A stretch of 64,000 nt of DNA. It comes from Jacaranda mimosifolia. Lineage: Eukaryota > Streptophyta > Magnoliopsida > Lamiales > Bignoniaceae. Location: the NCBI GenBank assembly GCA_018894105.1, contig CM032117.1, positions 28,252,501 to 28,316,500 of the forward strand. Reading direction: 5' to 3'. The notes beneath the pieces were generated by a model. The model did not search any database. It had not been told where the DNA came from and worked only from the letters and a program-made list of their open reading frames with translations. Position numbers and translations under genes: made by a program. This document shows, one piece after another, positions 12,420-23,570 of this stretch. How positions within the stretch are numbered: position 1 is the stretch's first letter; the number at the start of each line of letters is the position of its first letter.

Positions 12420-12952
12420 ATTGACTAATTATCAATTGGTCATTTTAGCTTGATTAATTTAAGTGTTAAATTAATCAAAATAATTTAAGAAATTGAATTA
12501 GATCAATTAAATTAAAGTGTTAATTTAATTGGTGCCATATGCCAAATAATTAGAGGAGTTAAGTTGACTCTAGTCAACTTGAAGAGTTAAGTTAAATTAA
12601 TTAAATTAAAGAGTTAATTTAATTAAATGAGAAATTAAAGTTTTGGACGAAAATCAAATGGAAAACAATTTGAATTATGCAAGTTGATATTTCAATTTTT
12701 GAAATGAAATGCAAATGCAAATTTAAGCTAAATGAAGATTTAGCAAGTTGGCGCACATGCATGGAGAGTGTGATCGAAGCCTACAAAGGCTTCCATCCTC
12801 TCCTATATATAAATGTGGCCGGCTACTTGCTAGGATTATTGAAGCTATCACATTTTTCCTTGAAAAGGTGATATAATTCATGTGTTGAATAACCACCTCC
12901 TAGATTTTCTTTTCTTTCTCTCCTCCTCCAAAGTCATCCACTTTCCATCATC

Positions 12953-15181
12953 TATTGGAATAGAGCCCCACAAGCCAATTAGATTGGCCTTGAAAACTAT
13001 TTCTTTGTAAGATAATCTTGATTGAATAATATTCTTTATATGTCCATCTTCATTTTATGCTCATTATTACTTCACTGGCATTTGGATGAAGCCCTTAAAT
13101 CACACAAGACTATGGGACTAGGTCACGCACTGGGTGGTGATCATGGAATAAGTCTTACGCAGTCGTGATATCAAACTTCTAAGTCATTGGATCTTATGAG
13201 ACAGGACATCTAAGATTCGGATGGACTTGCACTAACGATGCATAAATCTAAGGGTTGAATGTTGCTCCGTTCCATGAGCAATCCCATATGTGATATATGA
13301 TGCATGTTAGTAGGTGCTTGTTAGAGAATAAGGCACTGAAGGCCCACTCGGAGAATCATCTAGATAGCTGTGGTGGCAAGTTCTCTAGCTCACGCTAGCA
13401 TATAATTAGTCCTTTGATTTGGGGATCCATGGTAACATTGTGTTTATGTCCTTATGCTTTGACTCCTCCCTGGTCACCTAGCGGGCAGTTCAGGTAGAGA
13501 TTAGGCATGAGCTACTTAGACATGGAGGTTTGTGAGATCCAATATGGAATCTAATTCCTCGTCTTTGTGAAGGGCGAATTCATCTCATATGTATTCTATA
13601 ATGATCGATTTAAAAAAATCCTTGCGTAAGGTATTATTACAATTCGGAAAAAGGAGTTTTCCAAAGATGAGGTCATAAGAGGAATCGAACATTAGGAATA
13701 GAAACATAGTATCAAGGCTATTAGGGACCAACAAATATCTTTCCCTATGCCTTTTTCGGGAGATAGGAGATGGAAGAACTGTATTTGCATGGTATGTGTA
13801 GAGCTAGAATGGTTCTCCAAAAGTATTTGTTTCAGCCAATTAGTTGGGCTTCATGGGCTTGAGGTTGGATATCGACTATGGAGATTGGGTACTCTTCAAT
13901 TAGTAGAGATTAATTGAAATGAGTCGATTAGTTTAAAGGAGTTTAAACTAAAATGAATACTTGATATTCAAAAGTCACAAATAATTGTGAGCCCACGTCC
14001 AATAAATGGTAGAACCTAATGGGTCATACAAAAAAGTTAATTGCATTTCCTAAATTGATGGAGGAATTTTTCTAATTGTTAGAAAAATGCTCCTTATGGA
14101 CCGATTTGAGGTTAGTGAAAAATTGAGGTCATTTTGGCATGATCAATTTAATTGTTGAATTGATCAACTAATTTTAAGGAGTTAAATTAGATCAATAACT
14201 AAGGACTTAATTATTTGGTCCAACATGACTATCAATTGGTCAAGTTAGCTTAAAGAGTTAACTATGACTAACTTAAAGAGTTAAGCTAATTGACTTAAGA
14301 GTTAAGTCAAAGGTTAATTAATTAAATTAAAGTGTTTAATTTAATTAATAAAATGAATCCATTTTTGAGGAAAAATTCAAATGAAACGTTCATTTGGTGT
14401 GGCATTTTAATTAATTTGAAAATAGATTTCAAATGAAATTGAAATGCACACAAAATCAAATTCACATTTGAATTGCAACTTGCCAACTTGCAAGGCAAGT
14501 TCTTGCAAGTTGGCGGTCCCCCTTGAGGAAGGTGTGATGCCACCTTGGCATCACACCATCCTCACTCTATATATAGATATAGAGGGAGGGGCGGCCAATT
14601 CAAGTTCCATGTGAAGAATTAGATTCTTTCACATTTTCCCTCAAAATCATAAGTGTTGCCTCATGTGTTGAAGCTCAACTTTCTCTCTTCTTCTCTTACC
14701 ACAAATCAAGCCTCTATCTTTGTAAATCTCCTTTGTGTTTTTTAGCTAATACCAAGGAGATTAGGATCTAGCATTCGTGTGTGGATCATATTTTTAGAGG
14801 TAAGACATTTGGATTGCTTGCTTTTGGAAGATCCATTGTTAGGGCAGTCCACTTGGCAATTTTTTTTTTTTGGTACTTCCCTAAAGCGTTTTGAGCTGAA
14901 TGTTTTATAGTATCTTTGCCAAGGAGTTGAGAAGGTGCTGTAATTATTTCAGAATTTTTGGAGAAGTTTGGATCAGGCAAAAGTTGCATCCAATCCGCTG
15001 TGCCGCCGTGTGATAGTTTTTGGATTGAAGAAGTGTTCTTCATCATTCCTTTGGATTTTTGTTAATAAAGGTAATTATCCATCCAAATCAGAATCAAGAG
15101 AATGTTTAGATCATTGTTTGCACATGTAGCCTAGTTTATTTAAGTTTTTATAATTGGATCCTAGTGCTACATGTGCCTTCA
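12953..15181 (+). mobile_element. Solo LTR 1 (Copia, E1 family) inside the E1 5' LTR
   Basis: This 2,229-bp LTR begins TATTGGAATAG (the expected TG is now TA) and ends GTGCCTTCA. It is flanked by TCATC at 12948-12952 and 15182-15186, a perfect 5-bp duplication. There is no internal region, so it is what remains after recombination between two LTRs of a full element. It belongs to a diverged LTR subtype shared with 23571-25806 and 55341-56410, marked by a 12-bp palindrome ahead of its TATA box. Confidence 0.9.
14531..14579 (+). promoter_or_regulatory. Palindrome plus TATA box in solo LTR 1
   Basis: GGTGTGATGCCA and TGGCATCACACC form a perfect 12-bp inverted repeat around a 3-base centre (14531-14557), followed by a TATA-like CTATATATAGATA at 14567-14579. 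The same arrangement occurs in the LTRs at 25174-25216 and, on minus, 55961-56009. That position is normal for the core promoter of an LTR. A regulatory role for the palindrome is inferred. Confidence 0.5.
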
Positions 15182-15653
15182 TCATCACCTTCTTCCTCTC
15201 TTCTCTAGCAAAGTGAGGTAGATTGAGAGCCATTCCTAGGTGTGTGGGCTATACATTAGAGGTTCCACACTTGGGGAACTTAGAGTTGGTTTATTGAACC
15301 TCTTGTGGCCAATTTTTTGGTGCATTGATTGGGTGACCAAGGAGCTATGTTTTCCTTTGATTTTCGGCTAGCAACTCCCTGTGTTGGTGGTGAAAGAGTG
15401 TGGAATTTTTGATGAATTTTGGAAGCTTGGTAGTGGACAAACCGGATCAAGGATGTGGAGCTTGTTGATCTTCTATTGGAGGAGTCCTTTGAGAGATCTA
15501 CTTGATTCCTTTGTTCCTTCCTCAAAGGTAACTTTCAGCCTTTAAATCCTAATTTTTGGCATGTAGTTAGATCCTTGGGATAGAGATGATTAGTTGAATT
15601 TTGCGTCATTTCAATTTAATTTTATGGATCCTAATCTATATCCTACCTTCAAT

Positions 15654-15665
15654 TGGTATCAGAGC
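15654..15665 (+). other. Primer binding site of E1 (initiator-Met tRNA type)
   Basis: TGGTATCAGAGC follows the 5' LTR end by two bases. This is the classic plant Copia primer site, complementary to the 3' end of initiator methionine tRNA, where reverse transcription starts. Confidence 0.95.
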
Positions 15666-17594
15666 CATCTTCATGCCTAAATTAGGATTTTAGTGCATTA
15701 ATTCATGTGATGGATTGATTCCAAATCTCCAAATACTTGATTCAATTGATGAATTTGAGTGTTTGGTGGATTTTGCATGCAACTCTTGTTGTGTTGAATT
15801 GAAATATGCTAATATGTATTTAACCGTTATTTCATATGTTGGCATGAGTTTTGATTCAAATCTTATGTGTTAAATGTTGATTTAGCATTGGATGATGTTA
15901 TATGTTGATATAACATGTTTATTATAGCTTTAATGTGTTTTAGCTAGTTTTGGATCCAATTGGATTCGAGCTAATCGAAATTTTTTGAAGAGTGTTGATT
16001 CTTATTTAGATTTGATTTTTGAAGCATTTTGAGTACTTTAATTTCTAGTTTTTAAAGAGTTCATAATCTGGAAATTTGTCAAAATATATGTGGAATAATG
16101 ATATGGAGGTGTCCAAGTGATTGGAGAAGGTACAGATTTGAAAAGGCATAAAATAGTGCCATAGGCGTCTGGCTGTTGCCAGGTTGCCTAGCCATTGGCC
16201 CTCAGTTAGGGCACGCCTACCACGCACCTGGCGGCAACCTATCGAGAGGCTGCCTAGGCGCAAGTTTTGTGCATTTTTAAATTTTAGCCTATCAAATCTT
16301 CATCGTTCCATGTAATTTTGATGCACACTAATTGTGAAAGTGTTTCAAAACAACGTTGGACATTTTTGCTTGCTTTTAAGATCAAGTTTATGTTAATCCT
16401 CAATTTTGTGCAAAAATGAGATGCATAAAGAGTTATGTTTATTTTTGCCTTTTAATTAATTGTTTATGAGATAAACATTTAATTGGATTGATTGATTGTC
16501 AATTCTTGTTTGTTGTTCATTTAATTGTTGAATGGATTATGAATGTATATGTTGTTTCAAAGTTGTTTGAAAAGGATTGCAGTAAATAGGGCTTGCATGC
16601 TTTTTGAATTTCTACCTTGTAATTGTTATGAGAGTAGAACTCTAGGGGTGATGATTTCTTTTCTCTTGTAAAATGTTGCAAAGAGATAAGGAGCCCAAGC
16701 AGATCAAGGAGAGAAGACCCATAAATGTATGGGATATGTTTATGTAATAGATAGGATTTAATCAACCCACTTAAAATTAACTAAGTAGTGCACCAATAGC
16801 TCTAAGTGCGCTACTTGGTTAACGTTCATTGTCATCCCATCCTAGAAGTATGCTAGGTGCATTTACTTACTTATGCTTTTCTTTATCCTATTGATGTATG
16901 AGATGCATGATTAGGATATAGAGAACTTAAATAAGAGAAGATAAAATTGATGAGATCTTTCAAAGCAAGAAAAACCCTCAACTTAGAAGAGTCAAAGTTT
17001 ATTATAATATTAAGTCAAATTGGATACAAATTAAAATGAGTTTTAATTAATCCAAGCCTTCTACCAATGGGAAGTGACATAAGATGCCACCCTAATTTAG
17101 TGTTGGCTCACGAGTCACTAGACACTTTATTGAAGGAAATCTATAATCATTCTTTAGCATATAATGCACTTTAATTTAAAACTCACTATGAAATTGTCTC
17201 GCGAGTCGTGGAATATCATAGTGGAGTTTATAATTAAAGATTATTGATAGGTACGACTTAACACCTAGTAGTGTAGATGTCACACGAGTCGTAAGTTTAT
17301 GTGAAAAGTAAGGCAAAACAAATCAATAGTTGCACAGAGATGCAATTAGTAATAGTTACTTACCTTGGATCATTTGTGGATGTCTCACGAGTAGTGAATT
17401 CACTAATAATGCCTTTGGACCTTGATTCTCACTAAGAAATGCAATTTCTCGAATTTCTTAGAGGGTGAGGAATTTGATAAAATAGTGGTGGAAAAACATG
17501 CTTGAAATTCCATGAACATGTTTTCTAATATCAAATTTAATCATATGCTTATATTCTCTTTCTTGCTTTTGTAGATTTTTTTAAATCTCAATCA
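15666..17594 (+). other. Long untranslated leader of E1
   Basis: About 1.9 kb lie between the primer site and the gag ATG, without a credible reading frame. A GC-rich island at about 16150-16262 stands out in the AT-rich surroundings and is built of repeated GGTTGCC, GCCTAG and GGCAACC-type words that can pair. A relative occurs in the leader of the minus-strand copy at about 56945-57070. Retroelement leaders often carry dimerisation or packaging structures; that role here is inference. Confidence 0.6.
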
Positions 17595-20500
17595 ATGACA
17601 AGGAATCCACTTAATGTTATCTTGGAACCAATAAACTCACTGGGCCTAATTTCCACAATTGGATAAGGAACCTCAAAATTATTCTTAACTTCGAAAAGAT
17701 AACTTATGTCCTTACTTAAAGTTTGCCGGATACTATTGGTGATGATGCCGATGATAAGGCTCGCAAAGCGTTCCTAAAATGGGTAGAAGATGGTCTTCAA
17801 ACCCGTTGCCTTATGATGGCATCAATGTCTAATGAGCTTCAAAAATCTCATGAAAACATAAAGACTGCTTCTGAGATACATATGCACCTACAAAAGTTGT
17901 ACATGGTGCAATCTAAACATGAACGTTATACGTTGTCTAGAGAGCTCTTTAGGACAAGAATGATTGAAGGGGCAAGTGTCCATGACCATGGCCTTAAGAT
18001 GATTGGTCTTATTGAGAAGCTTGCTCAATTGGACGTGGTCATAGACAATGACCTTTATGTGGATTTGATCCTCCAATCATACCAAGCTCATTTGACCAAT
18101 TTGTTATGAATTTCAACATGTCAAAACAAGAAGTTAAGATTAATGAATTGGTAAGTATATTGGTAACGATCGAGTTGATAATGAAAAAGGATAAACCTTT
18201 AATGCTTGCATCCTCCTCCAAGTCTAAAGGCCCTGGGGGCAAGCAGAAGGGAGGTAAGAAGTGTTGGAATAGTGCCATGCAGCTAATTAGAATTGGCATG
18301 TAACAACTACTCCAATTGTGAGACAATCTTGATTGAATGATATTTTATAAAATGACAGTCTTCATCTTATGCTTTTTATACTTCACTTACATTTGGTTGA
18401 AGCCCTTAAATCATACAAGACTATGGGACTTAGTCACACATATGATGGTGATCATGAAACAAGTCTCGAAGGTCATGATTTTAAATATTCCAAGTTATAG
18501 AATCTTAAGAGAAGGGGCATCTAAGGTTCGTATAGACTTGCACTAACAATACATACTCCAAGGGGTTGGATATTGCCCCGTTTCATGGGCAATCTATGTT
18601 AGACATTGGTGCATGTTAGTGGGTGCTTGTTAGAGAACAAGTTCACTGAAGGCCTGCCAAGAGAATCTACTATATAGCTTTAGTGGCACGTCGGTAGTGG
18701 CAAGTTCTCAAACTTACGATAGTGCATATAATTAGTCCTTTGACTTGAGGATCCATAGTAACATTGTATTTAGGCCCTTATACTTTGACTTTTGTTCGAC
18801 CACATAGCGAGTCATCTGGGGTTGAGATTGTGCATGAGCTACTTAAACATGGAGGTTTGTGAGATCCAAGAAGGGATCCATTTCATTATTGTTGTGAATA
18901 ACGAGTGTATCTTCTATGTATTCTATAATGATCGATTCCTAGAAATCCTAGCATAAGGTAGTATGACAATTTGAAAAAGGTATTTTCCAAAGTTGAGGTC
19001 ATAAAGGAGAATCGAACATTGGATGTAGAGACATAGTTATCGAGGCTATTAGGAAGCCAACAAATATCTTGCCGTAGGCCTCTTTTGGGAGATAGGAGAC
19101 GAAAAGAACGTATTTGCTTGGTAAGCGCAAGCTATAATAGTTCATCAAGATATAATACATTCATCCAATTATTTGGACTCCATTGGCTTGTTGCTAGACA
19201 TTGACCATAGAGATTGGATACTCTTCAATTAATAGAGATTAATTGAAAGAGTTATTAGTTTAAATGAGTTTAAACTAATATGAATATTTTAATATTCAAA
19301 ATATAACAATGAGTTGTGAGCCAATGTCTAATAAATAGATTAACCTAATGTGTCACACACAAAAGCTTAAGGAAAATCTTATTTGATATGAGGGATTTTC
19401 TAAGGAGTTCGAAAATCATAAGCTCGGCGCTTTTATCCTAAGGAGAGAAAATCGGTTTGCCTAATTTTAATTGGTCATTTTGGCTTAATTAAGTTAAGTT
19501 TTAAATTAATCAAAATAATTTAAGAAGTTAAATTAAGTCAATTAAATTAAGGTGTTAATTTAATTGCTGTTATATGATAATTAATTAGTCAAGTTAACTT
19601 AAGGAGTTAACTGTAGTTAACTTAAAGAGTTAAGTTAATTAATTTAAGGAGTTAGGTCAAATTAATTAAATTAAAGAGTTAATTTAATTAAATTGGAATT
19701 TTAAGCTTTGGAGGGAAATCAAATGAAAGAGTTCATTTGACGTATGCAAATTGGGATTGCATTTCATAAGATGAAACATAAATGTAAATCCAAATACAAA
19801 TGCACATTAAATGTAAATGCAAGTTGGTAAGTTGGCGCACATGCATGGAAGGTGTGACCATCCCCTCCTATAAATAAGCATGTGGCCGGCCATATGTAAT
19901 TACATTAGCATCTTTCATATTTTTCCTCCAAAAGGTGGTATAATTCATGTGTTGAATAATCACATCCTAGATTCCCTCCTCCCTCTCTCCTCCTCTAAAA
20001 ACCGCCTACTCTCCTCATCATCTTCATCCTCTATTCTCTAGCAAAGTGAGGTTGATTGAGAGCTAATCCTAGGTGTGTGGACTAAACATTAGAGGTTCAA
20101 CACTTGGGGAACTTTGAGTTCATTGGTGAATCGTTTTTGTGGCCGATTTTAGTGCTTTGATTGGGTGACCCAGGAGCTGATTTTTTTTAGTGAATTTCGT
20201 CCAATATCTTGCTATTTCAGTGGTGAAAAGGTGTGTAAGTTTTTCTGATTTTTGGAGCCTTGGAAGGGAAGCAATCGGATCAAGGTGTTGGAGCTTGTAG
20301 ATTTTCCATTGGATGAGTCATTGGGGAGATCTAGTTGATTCCTTTAAATCCTTTCATCAATGGTAATTTTCAGCATTCTAATCCTAATTTTTGGCGTATT
20401 TTGATCTTTGGGAAGGAGATGATTAGTCTTATTTTGCCTATATTTAGTTTAATTTTATGGATCCTAATCTATATCCCTCTTTCAAGAAGAAGAAATGTTC

Positions 20501-20660
20501 TTCTTTGAAAGGGAAGCAACCATTGAAGCCCTCTGGAGGAGTTAAGAAGAAAAACAAAGAGGACAACAAAGATGCCACATGTTTCTACTGTGGCGAAACA
20601 TGGAATTGGATGCGCAATTGCAAGGAATATCTTGCAACTTTTGGGAAGGGTATGTTGTTC
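17595..20660 (+). pseudogene. gag of E1 (UBN2-type), split by a solo LTR
   Basis: Gag coats the element RNA. The ATG at 17595 opens a frame that shifts by one base near 17630 and meets a stop at 17718-17720. The body then continues openly at 17723-18109 with the Copia UBN2-type pattern (MMASMSNELQKSHENI, HLQKLYMVQSKHERY, HDHGLKMIGLIEKL), and in another frame to a Lys/Gly-rich linker. At 18261 it is cut by a solo LTR and resumes at 20490. The zinc knuckle CFYCGETWNWMRNC (20580-20621) follows the CX2CX4HX4C plan, but asparagine replaces the metal-binding histidine. This is a dead gene. Confidence 0.85.
18262..20484 (+). mobile_element. Solo LTR 2 (Copia, E1 family) inside E1 gag
   Basis: A 2,223-bp LTR from TGTTGGAATAG to CCTCTTTCA, flanked by perfect AGAAG duplications at 18257-18261 and 20485-20489. 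Removing it and one AGAAG joins the Lys-rich gag linker in frame to the zinc-knuckle part. It resembles the E1 LTRs themselves (same subtype). TATAAATA at 19869-19876 marks its core promoter. Small open frames inside it are chance. Confidence 0.93.
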
Positions 20661-20669
20661 ATTGAAGTA

Positions 20670-22802
20670 CAGTTAACCACAAATTCTTCCTCATGGGTAT
20701 TTGATATCGCATGTGGTTCTCACCTTTATAATTCATTACAAGGGATCGAAAGAATAAAGACACTTAGTTATGGGGATATGATCCTTCACCTTGGAAATGG
20801 CACAAAGGTTGCAACCAAGATTGAAGGCATAGTCAAGTGAGATTTAGGGAACTCTTATATTATATTAAATTCTTATTTTTATGTACCCAATCTTATGAAT
20901 AATATAATTTCAATTCTTGTCCTAGACAATGAAGGATATGATTTTTCAATTAGTGATGGGAAATTGAAAGCAATAAAGAATGGTTCTTTAATTGCATGTG
21001 GTACATTAAACAATGGATTATACATATTAGATTCCCAACCATCACTTAAGCACACTCAAGTAACAAAAGAAAAATAGATAACCAAGAAAATGCCTATCTT
21101 TAGCATGTAAAACTTGGACATATGTTCAAGAATAGGATGAACAAGATAGAAGCCCTCAAAGCACTAAACGTTAGTAGTATATAGGATCTTTCTACTTGTG
21201 AATCTTATTTAAAAGAAAAAATGATCAAGACTCCTTCTGTAGGACAAACAGAGCGTTCCACAAGTCCTTTGAATTTGATCCATACGGACATATGTGGGCC
21301 ACTAAGAGTTAGTGCAAGAGAAGACTATTTTCTATTTATTACCTTCATCGATGACTACACTCAGTTTGAACATGTGTACCTTATGAAGTACAAGTCCAAT
21401 GCTTTTGAAAAGTTTCAAAAGTATAGGAATGAAGTAGAAAAGCAACAAGGACTTAGTATTAAAACTCTTTGATCGGATTAAGAAGGGAAATACTTAAGTA
21501 CCGAGTTCTTGAGTTATCTAAAAGAGAATAAGATTTTTTTACAATGGACTCCAGCCAGTACACCCTAATATAATGGAGTAACCAAAAGGAGAATCGTACC
21601 TTGTTGGACATGGTGCGTTCCATGATGAGCTTCATCGATATACCTATCTCTTTTTGGGGATTCGTCTTAGACATGATGATGAATATACTAAACTTAGTAC
21701 CTTCAAAGTTGGTTTCAATGACACCATATGAGATGTGATATGAAAAAGCTCCATCTTATTCTTACCTAAGAGTTTGGGGGTCTCCTGCATATGTCAAGAG
21801 ACTAGTGGGAGACAAGTTGGATACGAGATCTACTTTGTGCAAGTTTATGCGATACCCAAAAGAGTCTTTGGGTTATTATTTCTATGATCCCTCAGAACAA
21901 AAGGTGTATGTTTTAAGGAATGCCACTTTTTTGGAAAAGGAGTTTCTATTAGATAGAAAAGGCGTTGTCATAAAACTTGATGAAGTTCAAGACACTTATA
22001 ATATACCACAAGCAATAGAAACAAAAGAGTATCTTGAGCTTATCACATGGCCTCTTAGAAGATTAGACCGAATCAAGAAATAACCTAAAAGGTTCAAATT
22101 CCTTCATGAGATGAGGCAAACGAATAATGACCTGAAGACGACCAATAATGAAGCTATATCGGATATAGATTCGCGTCATTGGATTGAGGCCATGAAATTC
22201 GAAATGGACTCCATGTACTTCACCAAAGTATGGACTTTGGTAGATCCACTAGAGGGTATAGTACCCATTAGTTTCAAGTGGATCTACAAACGTAAGCTAT
22301 GAGTCGATTGAAAGGTGACAACTTTTAAGGCTTGACTAGTGGTAAAAGGTTATACTAAAAGACCCGATATTGACTTCAAGAAAACCTTTTCATTGATCTC
22401 TATGCCTCCGTCTATTAGGATTATGCTTGCCATAGCTACTTACTACTTCTATGAAATATGGCAAATGGATGTAAAGACCACTTTTCTCAATGGAAACATT
22501 GAGAAGAAATTTATATAGAGCAACTACAAGGTTTTACATCCAAAGAGAGTGAGCAAAATGTTTGCAAACTCCAAAGGTCCATCTATGCAGAAGCAAATGA
22601 ACCAAGATCTCATCAACAATCCAAGCACATATTGAGACGTTATCATTTGGTCTGTGAGATCATTGATAGAGGCAGCATTCGAGTGGAGAGGGTAGCCTCG
22701 AAAGAGAATATAATAGATCTACTAACTAAACCCTTATCACGAAAAGTCATTGAAGAATATTTTGAGCAGATAGGCTTAAAGGCTATGGGAAATTGGCTTT
22801 AA
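20670..22802 (+). pseudogene. pol of E1: protease, integrase, truncated RT/RNase H
   Basis: Domains follow the Copia order. The protease start at about 20690-20735 reads SSWVFDIACGSHLYNS, where the expected Asp-Thr-Gly is Asp-Ile-Ala, so the active site is altered. The integrase core is at 21221-21472 (LIHTDICGPLRVSA, FITFIDDYTQF), with its C-terminal side at 21805-22083. The RT N terminus is at 22111-22302 (SRHWIEAMKFEMDSM, FKWIYKRKL), continuing with WQMDVKTTFLNGNIEK. Near 22583, RT sequence up to KLQRSIY joins directly to RNase H sequence (NEPRSHQQSKHILRRYH, then LLTKPL), so the YVDD catalytic core is missing, a deletion of perhaps 1 kb compared with the family. Stops are scattered throughout. 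Confidence 0.87.
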
Positions 22803-22815
22803 GGCAAGCGGGAGA
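22803..22815 (+). other. Polypurine tract of E1
   Basis: GGCAAGCGGGAGA lies directly before the 3' LTR start TTGTTGGAATAG. A purine-rich tract at this place primes plus-strand DNA synthesis in LTR retrotransposons. Confidence 0.75.
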
Positions 22816-23570
22816 TTGTTGGAATAGCGCCCCGTAGCCAATTAGAATTGGCGTGTAATAACTACTCCAATTGTGAGACAATCTTGATTGAATGATATCT
22901 TATAAAATGGCCGTCTTCGTCTTATGATTTTTCTAGTTCACTTACTTTTTATACTATGGGACTTGGTCACGCATATGATGGTGATCATGAAACAAGTCTC
23001 TAATGTCATAATTTTAAATATTTCAAGTCATAGAATTTTAAGAGAAGGGGCATATAAGATTTGAATAGACTTACACTAACGATGCATACTCCAATGGGTT
23101 GGATATTGCCCCGTTTCATGGGCAATCTATGTTAGACATGGATGCATATTAGTGGGTGCTTGTTAGAGAACAAGTTCACTAAAGGCTTGCCTATAGAATC
23201 CACTAGATAGCCATAATGGCACATCGGTAGTGGCAAGTTCTCAAGCTTATGATAGTGTATATAATTAGTCATTTGATTTGAGGATCCACAGTAACCTTGT
23301 GTTTAGGTCCTTATGCTTTGACTTTGCCCAAACTGCGTAGCAAGTCATCCCTAGTTTAGAATGGGCATGAGCTACTTAAACATGGAGGTTTGTGAGATTC
23401 AAGAAGGGATCTGTTTCCTTATTGTTGTGAAAAACGAGTGCATCTCCTATGTATTCTATAATGATCGATTCTAAGAAATACTTGTGCAAGAAAGTAAGAC
23501 AATTTGGAAAAGATATTTTCCAAAGTTGAGGTCATAAATGGAAATCGAACATTGGATGTAGAGACATAGT

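Larger units (their letters stand above)
10788..15651 (+). repeat. 5' LTR of E1, interrupted by a MITE and a solo LTR
   Basis: LTR sequence runs 10788-11968, 12420-12952 and 15182-15651. The first break is a 451-bp MITE flanked by ATTGA; the second is a solo LTR flanked by TCATC. Both repaired junctions read colinearly with the E1 3' LTR. A TATA-like TATATATAAA lies at 12803-12813, just after a GAAGCCT/AGGCTTC inverted repeat at 12777-12794. The LTR ends in TTCA, two bases before the primer site. Confidence 0.85.
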
